Source of the DNA: Apiotrichum sp. Y4204
Lineage: Eukaryota > Basidiomycota > Tremellomycetes > Trichosporonales > Trichosporonaceae
Assembly (NCBI GenBank): GCA_025531455.1
Contig: JAMYHL010000068.1
Location: 1 to 64,000, forward strand
Reading direction: 5' to 3'
Length of the DNA: 64,000 bases
This document shows positions 24,483 to 36,400 of this stretch, in pieces; position 1 is the stretch's first letter, and each line of letters opens with the position of its first letter. Position numbers and translations under genes: made by a program. The notes under the pieces are model-generated. The model did not search any database and was not told the origin of the DNA. It worked only from the letters and a program-made list of their open reading frames with translations.

Positions 24483-27400
24483 ATGTCGGACGGAATGGAC
24501 ATTGCGCACTCCCTCCACTCGGAGGTGACGGGCCTCTCGTTCTCGTTCCTCTCGTCGGACGACATCCGCTCCATCTCGGTCAAGAAGATTGACGACCCCA
24601 TCCTCCTCGACAACCTCAACCTCCCGACCCGCGGCGGTCTGTACGACCCCGCCCTCGGGCCGATGAACGCGCGTGACATGTGAGTGGCGCGCGAGATGAG
24701 TGGGGAGAGATGAAGGGAATATGAGGCTAGAGCATCACACTTACACGCTCCAGTTGCGAGACATGTCACCTTTCTGGATTCCAGTGCCCAGGGCACTTTG
24801 GCCACATCGAGCTCCCCTCGCCCGTCTACCACCCGCTGTTCATCAACCAGTGCTACAACCTCCTGCGCTCAGTGTGTCTGTACTGCAACCACTTCAAGAT
24901 GCCGGAGATCACTGTGAGCTGCTTCAAAGAGTAATCTGTCAGCAGCATCCTAACCCCAGCTCCGCCGCTACGTTGCCCGCCTGCGCTTGCTGGACGCCGG
25001 CTGCTTGGAGGAGGCTCACTACATTGCCGACTTTAGCCCGATTGCCAAGGCGAAGGAGGAGGAGGGAGACGACGCCGTTGACGCCTCGGTGCCCGCAGAG
25101 TCTGCCGCAGAGTTTATTCTCCGCATGGAGGCGTACGTCAAGGCCGTTCTCAAGAGCAAACGGAAGAAGCACGCCCGCGACGAGTACAAGGAGGACCTTG
25201 TCTTCCAGGAGCGCCGCAAGGTTCTGAACGAGTTTGGCCGCAAGCACTACCCCCGCTGCTCCCACTGCACTGCCTTTGGCAACACGTTCCGCAAGGAAAA
25301 GGCCATCAAGATCATCGAGTATGACCTGACGGCTAAGCAGAAGATGGCCAACCAGGCGGCCAACATTCGTAAGGTGGCGCCCAGCTTTGGCAAGATTGTC
25401 AACAAGCAGCGCAAGCCGAGGGCCGCAGCAGACGACGAGGGAATCGAGGGCAGCTCTGCGTCCGGGTCATCCGGATCCGAGGACGAGGGCATGGATGTCG
25501 ACTCGGTTGCGGAGAGCGAGAACGAGGAGGAGGAGCAGGAGGACGAGGGTGTCGTTGCCGACGGTGTGGCCCGCACAGCCAGCGGTCAGGTCAAGGGCAC
25601 TCGTGGCCGCAACGAGCGTGTCATGGCCCCCGCCGAGGTCCGCGACCACCTCCGTCGTCTCTTCCAGCTCGAGTCGGAAATATGCACCCTGCTCTACGGC
25701 CGTCACGGCACTCCCTCGTCTGGCTCCGCCCACGCCCCGCCTCCTCCCGTTGCCGACATGTTCTTCATGGACGTTATCCCCGTCACTCCCACCCGTTTCC
25801 GTCCTCCGGCGCGCATGGGTGACGACCTCTTTGAGAACTCGCAGAACACGCTCCTCAACGCGGTCATCAACACGTCGATCCGTATCCGCGAGGTCAACCA
25901 GACCCTTATCGACTTTGGCCGCCAGGAGAAGAGCGAGGCTCTCATGGAGACACTGAAAAAGTTTGACCAGAACCGCACGTACCAGATGCTCCTCGAGACG
26001 CTTGTGCAGTTGCAGCACGACGTCAACTCGTTCATGGACTCGACCAAGAACCCGGCCGTTATGAAGCAGGGCAAGCTGCCGCCCCAGGGTGTCAAGCAGC
26101 TGCTCGAGAAGAAGGAGGGTCTTTTCCGCAAGCACATGATGGGCAAGCGTGTCAACTACGCCGCACGTTCCGTCATCTCGCCGGACATCAATGTCGAGAC
26201 CAACGAGATTGGTATTCCCCCGGTGTTCGCCAAAAAGCTCACCTACCCGGAACCTGTGACTGCGCAAAATGTCGCCGAGATGCGCCAGCTGGTCATCAAC
26301 GGTCCCAAGATCCACCCCGGTGCCTCCCTTGTGCAGAACGAGGATGGTTCCAAGGTCTCGCTTGACCGCATGACGCTGGAGCAGCGTACCGCCATCGCCA
26401 ACCAGCTGCTCACTCCCCAGAACGACGCCTACGGTGTCGGAAGCAGCACAGGCGGCCCCGCTGCGCGCAACAAGAAGGTCTACCGCCACATTCGTGATGG
26501 CGACATTGTCATTCTCAACCGTCAGCCGACGCTCCACAAGCCGTCCATGATGTGCCACCGCGTCAAGGTTCTCCGCGGCGAGAAGACGATTCGCATGCAC
26601 TACGCCAACTGCAACTCGTACAATGCCGATTTCGACGGTGACGAGATGAACATCCACTTCCCGCAAAACGAGATTGCTCGTGCCGAGGCGCAGATGCTCG
26701 CCAACACCGACAATCAGTACCTTGTCCCTACGTCCGGTGCTCCCCTTCGTGGTCTTATCCAGGACCACGTCGATGCCGGTGTGTGGATGTGCAACAAGTC
26801 CACCTTCTTCACCCGCGAAGAGTACTACCAGATTATTTATGGCGCGCTCCGCACGGAGAACGGGTACACTGGCCGCTCGCGCATCATCACCGTTCCGCCG
26901 GCCATCTTCAAGCCCAAGCCGATGTGGACCGGCAAGCAGCTCATCTCGACTATTCTTGTCAACCTGACGCCTGTGAACGCCAAGGGACTCAACCTTACCT
27001 CAAAGAACAAGATTGACGACAAGCTCTGGCAGCGCGGCAAGCTCAAGGACATTGAGCTGTCCGAGAACAGCACTCTCTTCCTTGACGGTCACCTGATCCG
27101 TGGTGTGCTCGACAAGTCGCAATTCGGTGCATCCGAGTACGGTCTCGTTCACTCGGTCCACGAGCTTTACGGTCCCTACATTGCGAACCGTCTCCTTGGT
27201 GTCCTCTCGCGCTTGTTCACAAAGTACCTCCAGCACACTGCCTTCTCGTGTCGTATGGACGACCTGGTCCTCACCGAGGAGGGCGAGCGTCTGCGTCGCA
27301 AGATTCTCGATGACGCCGCCGACGATGGCCGCAAGGCTGCCATGCGGTTCGTCGGTCTTCCCGAGGCTCCCGCCAGCGATAAGGAGGCTGCGAAAAACCT

Positions 27401-29931
27401 CCGTATTCGCCTGGAGGAGATCCTCCACGACAATGCGCTCATGGCCGGCCTCGACGCCGAGACGCAAAAGACCTTCAACCAGGTCACCTCGAAGATCAAC
27501 GACGAGATCCTCCCCGCCCACCTCGTCCGCCCCTTCCCGTTCAACAACATGCAGCTCATGACCATCTCGGGAGCTAAGGGTTCCAAGGTCAACGCCTCGC
27601 AGATTTCCACGCTCCTCGGCCAGCAGGCGCTCGAGGGCCGCCGTGTCCCCGTCATGGTGTCTGGAAAGACTCTTCCGGCCTTCAAGCCGTTCGACACCGC
27701 TGCCCGCGCGGGTGGCTACGTCGCTTACCGTTTCTTGACGGGTGTGCGTCCGCAGGAGTACTACTTCCATTGGTGAGTTGATGCGGTGCGGCACTAGCGT
27801 CTTCCCAGCACTCTCTCCTCCGGATGTCTAACTCACCACAGCATGGCTGGTCGTGAAGGTCTTATTGACACCGCCGTCAAGACTGCCCGTTCCGGATATC
27901 TTCAGCGCTGCCTTATCAAGCATCTGGAGGGTGTGCGCGTGCACTACGACCACACTGTCCGTGACTCGGACTCGTCGGTCCTGCAGTTCATGTACGGCGA
28001 GGACGGCATCGACGTCACCAAGTCCAAGCACTTGGAGCAGTTTGACTTCTCGTGCCGCAACCACGAGTCGCTGATCCAGAAGTTCCGCCCCGGAGATCTT
28101 GAGGGCCGGGTAGTCATGAACGAGGCTGTCGACTATACCAAGAAGGCGCTGAAGAAGCCGCACAAGTACGAGCCGGCCATGTCGCACTTTTCTCCGTCGA
28201 GGTATCTTGGCGCGATGTCTGAGGCGTACGCCAAGAAGGTCAACGACTACGTCGACGAGAACAAGCAGGGTCTCATTCTCCGCAAGGGTGGTCCCGAGAA
28301 CCAGACTGTCTCGCCGTACTCTGCTGATGCGGAGAAGGTCGCCGAGCGCGACTTTAAGAATCTCGCTCGTGTGCGCTACATGCGCTCTCTGGTGGACCCC
28401 GGAGAGGCTGTCGGCCTCCTCGCCTCGCAGGGTGTCGGTGAGCCGTCGACGCAGATGACGCTCAATACCTTCCATTTGGCCGGTCACGGTGCCGCCAACG
28501 TCACGCTGGGTATCCCCCGTCTTCGTGAAATTGTCATGACTGCCGCGCAGAAGCCGGCCACACCGACAATGACCCTACCGCTGCGCGAGACCACCACCGA
28601 CGAGGACACTGCGCTCTTCGTCAAGCAGGTCACGCGCCTCAAGCTGTCCGAGGTGGTCGACAAGGTCACGGTCACGGAGCGCCTGTCGGGCAAGATGGTC
28701 GAGCACAACAACTCGCGTCTCCGCAAGTACAAGGTGACGCTCAAGTTTTACCCAGCCGAAGAGTACACGGACGAGTACAAGATTACAAAGGAGCAGCTGC
28801 ACGAGTCGCTTGCCACCTCGTTTGCCGCCCGTCTCAAGCGCGAGATTGTCAACGAGCTCCGCAATGCCATCAAGACCAAGGAGCAGGACAAGTCTGTCGG
28901 CAAGGGTCTGCGTGTGCGCAGCGACGAGGCTGATGAGGCGCCGGCTCGCCGTGGTCGCGACGACGAGCTCGACGATGAGGACGACGACGAGGACTCGGGT
29001 GCGCTCAAGCGCCAGCGCCAGCGCAAACAGCACGAGTATGAGGAGGACGACGCCGATTCGCCTGGCGTTGTTGACCTTGAGGACTTTGTCGAGCGTGACG
29101 CGTACGCAGAGGAGGACGACGACGAGGACATGGACGCAGACCCGGCTGCCAAGGCGGCTGCCGACCTCCAGGCCGACAACCTCGCCGAGCTCTTCATGAA
29201 GGCGTGCAAGTACGCCACGAGCTTCAACTTTGACAGCCACAAGGGCGAAAGCGCCGAGTTTGAGCTCGAGTTCCCGGGCCAGGCACCAAAGATGCTGCTT
29301 GTCGACGTTGTCGAGCGCGCGTGCAACAACTCGGTCGTGCACGAGATTGACAGCATTGGCCGCTGCATGAAGGTGTTCAACAAGAAGGGCGAGTTTAGCC
29401 GCGAGCTCATGACCGAGGGCTCGAACATCCGCGGCATGTGGGCGCTCGCGGACGAGCTCATCGACCTCGACAGGATCTCGAGTAACAACGTGTACGCCAT
29501 CCTCCAGGTGTACGGTGTTGAGGCTGCGCGCCAGACGATTGTGAGTGGAGCAGTGGAGCATGGATCGGACATGTGCTGACGGTCAGATTTCCGAGATGAG
29601 CGCAATCTTCAAGTCGTACTCGTGAGTTGGAAACATCTTTGCACGCAACTCGCTAACATCCAGTATCGGTGTCGACATGCGCCATCTGTACCTCATCGCC
29701 GACTACATGACGCAGTTTGGCGGCTACAAGGCGTTCAACCGTACGGGCATTGCGACCAAGTCGTCGCCGCTGCTCAAGGCGTCGTTTGAGACGTCTACCG
29801 CCTTCCTCTCCGAGGCCGTCCTCCACGGCGACTTTGACAACCTCACCAGCCCGGCCGGCCGCATCGTCATGGGCCAGCCGAGCAAGAGCGGCACCGGCGC
29901 ATTCGACGTGCGTGCCCCGCGCCACATCTAA
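24483..29931 (+). CDS. RPA190: RNA polymerase I largest subunit (Rpa190/A190)
   Basis: Six exons (24483-24679, 24754-24913, 24960-27772, 27842-29540, 29587-29621, 29664-29931) give about 1723 residues, near the yeast 1664. The N-terminal zinc-binding clamp has CETCHLSGFQCPGHFGH. The active-site Mg-binding loop NADFDGDEMN is intact. The trigger loop/funnel region (GEPSTQMTLNTFHLAG) and the Pol I-type C-terminus (DMRHLYLIADYMTQFGGYK, then GTGAFDV) are present. Acidic inserts typical of Pol I are found in the N-terminal third (SEDEGMDVD, ENEEEEQEDEG) and before the C-terminus (DELDDEDDDED, AEEDDDEDMDAD). The gene product makes rRNA precursor in the nucleolus. Pol I identity rather than II or III rests on these acidic inserts, the lack of a heptad-repeat tail and the C-terminal sequence. 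Confidence 0.96.
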
Positions 29932-30274
29932 TACCCTACGAAGTAGCACGGCCTAATGTGCATTCGACCAAAAGGGCCTATCGCCCACCATCTAGACTGA
30001 CACGCTTTGTAGAAGACATATATCTGCATAACATGCATACGGGATCATTGGAAAGGGGCAGCGCGCAGCGGAGCGCGTAGTGCGTGGGTCGGGGAAGGGA
30101 GCGTGGCGTCGAGGTGTTGGTGCGGGTGCGAGCGCGAGGGAAGACGCAGTGCCGTGGTACCGGTGCCGGTGCCAGTGTGCGCGCTGATGGCAACCGAGAT
30201 GATGGCCATCACAAAACTCCATTCTCTCATCTTTTCCACAGCATCATCAGCTTGACAACCTTGAGAGTATCGCA
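29932..30274. other. Short intergenic region between RPA190 and the Cid1-like gene
   Basis: The two genes are tandem, and 343 bp hold the RPA190 3' UTR and the promoter of the next gene. Nothing else is recognised. Confidence 0.5.
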
Positions 30275-32823
30275 ATGGCCAGCCGACACGCGCGCGGCGG
30301 TCGCAGCGGATATGGCCCAGGCAGAGCAAGTGCAAGTCTCCCTCTTCCCCCGAGACCGACCCTTCCGCGGGGACAGCACTCTACGTATCCTCTTCATCCC
30401 ACTCATCCGCATCCTATGCGCGTCCGCCCCAGCCCCCGCGCGACGCCAATGAGAGCCCAAGAAGGATATCGCCCTCAAGCTCCACCCCATCCGCGGCGCA
30501 CCATGCCTCCGCCCCGCCCACCACACGCGCCGCGCTCGCCGCGCTCGCCGCCCGACCTGCTGGTCTTCGACCTCATCGACCTCGACGAAGAGACACACCC
30601 GGATATCCGGCCCTCCACCTCCACCAGCACCAGCTCTGTTTGTTTTCGTGTCGACAACTCGGCTACCGGTGTGATTTCGACTTCAACAAATGCTTCGTCC
30701 CCTGGTCTCGAGACATTTCTTGGACTACCCCGACCGCTCAACGCGCACAGCGACAGCAATACCCCCTCCTCTTTGCCGCAGGACGAGTGGGCCGCCGCCG
30801 GCCTCCCGACCCTCGAGACGCTCGGCGAGGATCCGTGGTGCGACGAGCTTGGTCTCGAGCTTCTCGGTGCAGCCGGAGGGTAAGCTATCATGTTACGGGT
30901 CAAGCTTACACCAGAACTCGTGAGGTGGCGAACGGCGCGAATGGGTGCCGTGTTCTGTCGCCCTTACTTTCACTCTCACTTCCAGCTTCCCACCGCGCTG
31001 CTGCCCCAGCTGCGCCTCTCGCCCCTCGATCAGCGAACACACGCCAGACGTCCTTTCCGGATCTTGATCGTCTTGTCGAGCTCGAACAACCTGACTCCTC
31101 TCTTTTTCCGTCTCCCTGTCCCTCTCCGTCTCAAATGCCAAAGTTCGACTCATCCCGCTTCGTCCTTCCGGGCGGGACGACGCTCTCGCCCGCCGACATT
31201 GACACGCTCTCCGCGTACCGCGACTTTCGGCGCGAGACGACCCCGCGTAACTGGGGGATACACTTCCCCAACCCCGGGATCCTGCAGCGCGACATGCTCG
31301 TGTCCTGGGCCGCCGCGGCGCCGAGTGCGTCTCTCCACGCCGCTGTGGAATCCCTGCTCGAGAGCATACAGACTACGATCAACAAGGCGTCGAACGTCGC
31401 TGCTAACCCCCACGGCAACCGGTACCAGGTCGACGTGTTCGGGAGCATGGCCTGGGGCGGGGGCACGGGGCGGACGGGCGACCTCGATATTGTTATCATT
31501 GTGGGTGGCTTCTTTCCGAGGTTGTTGTTTGGGATGTGCGCTGACTCGCAGGATACGATGATTCCCCAGGGATGTACGTCTGATCTCCTCATTCTCACTC
31601 ACCCCCCCCACAGATATACCTTGCTTTTGGCGTATCCAGCCAGGCGGGAGCGGCACGCGCAGCAAGCACAAGCACTCTGACACGGACTCGATGCGGGACC
31701 CGCTCGACCGCGTGACCATGCTCGCGCGGAATGGCAAGCCGGTGACCCGTCCAAAGGCATACAGCGTCTACTACATGGAGGCCGTGTTCCAGCGCATGTC
31801 CGGCGTGTCGGGTGTGACCCCCGTCGCGCACGCAAACACGCCGATCGTCAAGTTCCGCGCCCACGGCCTCCAGTGTGATATAACGACCAACGACCTTGGC
31901 GGATGGTAGGCGTTTTGGCTTTGCGGTTTTGCGGAGCCCAAGACTGATTGCAGGTACAACTCGCAGCTGATTCTTGCGTACTGCAAGATTTCGCCGTTTG
32001 TGCTCCGCCCGCTGATCCATGCGCTCAAGCTCTGGGCGTCGGCACATCGCGTCAACAACCCCTCCGGCGAGGGAGATACACCCACAATGTCCTCCTACTG
32101 CCTTACGCTCATGGCTATTGCGTATCTCCAGCACCTCGGCGTGCTCCCGAATCTGCAGGCCGGAGTGGCGGTCAAGAGCACTGATCCGGAAGTCACCACC
32201 GACTGCCAAGACGTCATCTGGACGTCGTGGGGGCGCGATCAGGCGATCAAGGCGCATGTTTGGTTCAAGCGCACCCCGCCCCCTGAATGGAAGCCAGCGA
32301 GGAGCACGACCGCTGCCGAAGCGCTTATCGGCTTCTTTGCGTATTTTAGCGACAGCCCAACGACCAAGGGGTTCCGTTATGCCGACCAGATCGTCTCGGT
32401 CCTCAATGGCGGGATGGCGGCGCGCGCGAGCAACGGCAAGCAAAACGTCGAGCCCGTCGCCCGCCGCGCGTTCCGCGACACACTCGAGGGCAAGACCGCC
32501 GCTGAGATCAGCTTCCTCATGGAACAGTACGACGCCAACAACCGCGTCCTGTCCGCCGCACACGGTATCCAGCCCCGGCCGCTCTCGGGCAGGCTCGCCG
32601 TACAGGATCCGTTCCTGTGGGAGAAGGTGGGAGGGACTGAGTACTGGGCTAACGGCAGAACTGCGCTGCGAACATGTCCCGCGCGGGCCTTATACGTTTC
32701 CTTGACGTGAGTGGATTTAACCCCTCGGCGCATGTTGTATGCTCATCCCAGGCAATCAACGCCACGCACCGGCTTCTCCAGCGGCGCCCAAATGCGACCC
32801 TCGCCGAGGTTCTAGGTGCTTGA
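30275..32823 (+). CDS. Cid1/Trf4-type nucleotidyltransferase with long disordered N-terminus
   Basis: Seven exons (30275-30879, 30915-31500, 31552-31573, 31614-31905, 31954-32626, 32659-32706, 32752-32823) give about 765 residues. The N-terminal 290 are Pro/Ser/Arg-rich and disordered. The catalytic palm has the GS motif and first two acidic residues in FGSMAWGGGTGRTGDLDIVI. The third aspartate is in GLQCDITTND, and the central domain has WYNSQLILAYCKISPFVLRPLIHALKLW split over an intron. The PAP-associated part has SSYCLTLMAIAYLQ and LIGFFAYFSD. These enzymes add A or U residues to RNA 3' ends; which one cannot be told. The long N-terminus is joined by a 35-nt intron (30880-30914) that restores frame. 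An alternative start at MPKFDSS (31138), with translation starting directly in the catalytic part, remains possible. Confidence 0.82.
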
Positions 32824-33414
32824 GCCTTACGACGACACGACCATATACATACCATCGCGACACGAGACACGAACATACCGTCCATATCCATACCACCGCC
32901 GTCCCAGATCACCCACCCATTGTGTTTTGTTTGTTCCTCTTTCTCTGTATGGGCCGCTACCATGTTTATACCATCTACACATTCAGTACCTGCACAAGAT
33001 TCAGATTCCTATGTGGCGCTTGTGTGGATGCAGTGATGTTCCGAGAGAGAGGTTGGAGATGGGCAGCAGGTGGGCACCTATAAGACTGGAACGCGTCGGT
33101 CGATGGCTTCGACGCGCTTGACACTCACTCTCTTTTAGAATGCCCAGATTGCGAGGATCCGAGGATTTTCCGCGGCATGAAATTGGGCACAACCCGTTAC
33201 GTAATTGGCACCACTGGGTGGCGGCGGCGGGGGATGACGATGAAGAGGCTGCTGTTGTTGTCAACGTGTGTTCTCTCTTTATCATCATCACACTCTTGTT
33301 CCCACCACTCTTCTCATTCCCATCACTCTTGCGCTCTCACTCTCTCCATTCTCCACTCTTTCCCTCGCCATGCCCACCACCTATACCCACGCATAATCAC
33401 ACCCAGTCACGGCA
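32824..33414. other. Intergenic region upstream of FAB1
   Basis: No gene is seen. The final 150 bp before the FAB1 ATG are C/T-rich (a leader-like stretch). The FAB1 promoter presumably lies here. Confidence 0.5.
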
Positions 33415-36400
33415 ATGACCGCCTCCGACCAGCTGAGCGTCGACACAAAAGGGGCAGCGGCGACGGCGTCCGCAGCGAGCAGTTCGCGCCCATCGCCAGC
33501 GACCACCGCCCCGCCAGCACCTTCGGGCCCTACTCCCCCTCCCGCGGACCGCGACCGGGATAGGGAAACGACTCAGCTCACGACGTTTCCCAATCCGTTC
33601 CGCGACGAACCCGAGCCCGGCCTCCTTCCCTCCATCCTATCAAAAGTCAAGTCGACGTTCTCCTCCACTCCCGCCCCGCCACCGCCCACCAGCCTTAAAG
33701 ATAAACCCTCCGCGGCCAGCCTCGCTTCCAAGTCGTCTGAACAGAACCAGCACTATCCACAGCAGACCGAGGCGCAGGCCATTGCTGAGGCAGCTAGGAA
33801 ACAGGCACAGGCCGCTGCTGCCGCCGCTGCTGCCGCACAGGGCGCGGCACAGCCCAGCGGACTCAGCCAACGCGTCGGATCGCAGCTCTCCGTCGTCACG
33901 TCTGGTGCCGAGTCGCCCCCCGTCTCTCTTCTGTCGCCCGGTGTTCCTGGGGCTGCCGGGCAGACTGGGGCCCAGAGTGGGGTCCCCTCGTCGCGGAACA
34001 GCACTGTTGTGTCTACCCCACCCACTGGTGCGTCCAACACGCCGTCACTCTCTTCCCTAAACAGCAACTTGGCGAACAGCGGTCCGGCCAGGCGCCACCT
34101 CGTCCCCGGTGAGCGCAACTGGCGGCCGGCGGGGGCGGCCCCTGCCAAGGTTACTGTGTCGCCGGTGACGAGCGTGACGACCACGGTGCCGATGCGCGGC
34201 GGTGAGGAAGGGGGGGGGAGTGTCGCCCCGCCGATGCGCCTCGTGGCTGGACACGGACAGGCAAGTGTGCCTGCGATCGACGTGACGCCCGCGTCGTCGG
34301 GCCGGCCCAAGGCCGTGGGTGGACGGTTACGCCGCGGCTCGATCGCCACGATCCCCGACTCGCCGTCGAGTGTCTCGCTGTCGGCCATGATCTCGGGCAA
34401 CGCCGAGCTCAGCCAAAACGGCTTCTCCTTTGTCCCTGGGTTCCAATTACCGGCCGATGATACGCGCAGCGTCCGCTCCCTCGGGTTCACGAAGCGCCCA
34501 GGCAGCGTCAGCAAGATTATCCGCCGCATGCGTGGAGAAGGCTTGTCAAAGCACTACTGGATGGCAGACGAGAACTGCCGCGAGTGCTACGATTGCAAAT
34601 CGGTGCGCATCGTATGCTGAACATCACTTACACTCAGGTATTCACGACGTGGCGGCGGAAGCATCACTGCCGCATCTGTGGACAGATCTTTTGCGGACGG
34701 TGTGCGTCGAACATTATTGGCGCGAGGCGGTTCGGGCAGGATGGCATGGTGCGCGTGTGCAATCTGTGTCTGAAGATCATGGAGGACTATGACGACGACG
34801 ACGACCGGCGGTCCATCAGCTCGATGATGTCCACCCTCCCGGACCGCATCTCGCCCGAGGTTCAGTTCTCCGCATCCCCCTACGCCGCCAGCCAGTTGTT
34901 CCCACGCAACCCCAACGAGTCGCTCACTGCTATCGACGAGGTACCCCGATATTGGAACCGCAGCACGCCGGATATGACAGACCGCCCTTACACTCCGGAG
35001 GATCTGAGTGACCTTTCAGACAATGACGATGGGCCGCTGTGGCAGAGCGCAAACATGCGCCCGAGCACGTGCGCACCTTTCCGCCGTATGCAGAGCGACG
35101 ACCACTCTGATGAGGCACCACACAGCCTCGTCCCGTCCCAGACGCCATCGCCTGGGGCCGAGAACGGGCCGACACCAGGTCTGCAGAAACGCGTCGGTTT
35201 CCCGCTCGAGTCACCGCATGTCATGTTTCCTCGTACGGACACGATCGAGTCGGATGAAGGCCGTGCGCTGTCTGATTCCTTTCACTATGCCCACCAGTTC
35301 CCTGGGCTGCGCACGCGGTTAAGCTCCGTGCAGAGCCTGCGAGGGCTGAGTGCGCTGCTCGACTCGGAGCGCAAGGACGGGCTATGGCGCGCACGGTCGC
35401 ATTCGTTCGTCACACCCAACGAGTTCCTCTCACGGCCCTCGCTGGAGCACTTTAACAGCATGCTCCAGCAGAGCATTGACCGGTCGGCGGTTCCGCACCC
35501 GCCGACATGGCACAGGGTGCTGAGCCGGCTGCTGCTCCGCGTGTCGACCAACCTCCGCCCGTCAGAGCGCACAGGCGACCCGATCGACATCCGCACATAC
35601 GTCAAGATCAAAAAGGTCCCCGGCGGCAAGATTACAGACTCGGAGTATGTTGACGGAATCGTGATCACGAAGAATGTCGCGCACAAGGGCATGGCGCGCC
35701 GGCTTGTCAACCCGCGCATTATGCTCATCACCTTCCCTCTCGACTACCACCGTGTCGAGACGCAGTTCATGTCGCTCGATCCGATTCTTAAGCAGGAGCG
35801 CGATTACCTCCGCCTTCTCACGAAGCGCATCATCGACCTCCGGCCGCATATTGTCCTCGTGGAGCGGTTTGTCTCGCGCATCGCGCTCGATTTCTTGTAC
35901 GAGGCGAATATCGTCGTTGCGCGTGGCGTCAAGTACTCCGCCATCCACCAGGTCGCGCGCTGCACCCACGCCGACATTATCGCGTCCATGGACCGCCTTG
36001 CGCTCGAGCCACGCCTCGGCCGCTGTGCAGACTTTAGGGTGCAGACCTTTGAGCACGATTTGATCCCCGGTCGGCGGAAGACGTACATGCGCTTCGAAGG
36101 GACGCACAACGGGTTCGGTGGCACGATCATCCTCCGCGGCGGCGACATGTCGATCCTGGGCAAGGTCAAAGTCATTGCGGACTTTATGACCCTCGTGGCA
36201 TACCACCTCAAGAACGAGGCATTCCTCTACGGCGACGAGTTTCACATGCTCCCGCCGCACCCGCCCCTGCCGGAGGAGTACCAGGAGCTGCTCAAGATGC
36301 TGTCGGACAGCGACGCGAACCCGCACAAGGTGTTCGGGTCGACAGAAGAGCGCGACCCCGAAGCGACCCCGCGCGCGACCGAGGTCGACATGGAAAAGGA

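Noticed and set aside
25467..26768. Long antisense open frame (433 codons) inside RPA190
   Set aside because: It mirrors strongly GC-biased third positions of a well-conserved gene; the translation is Leu/Val/Arg-rich without any family feature.
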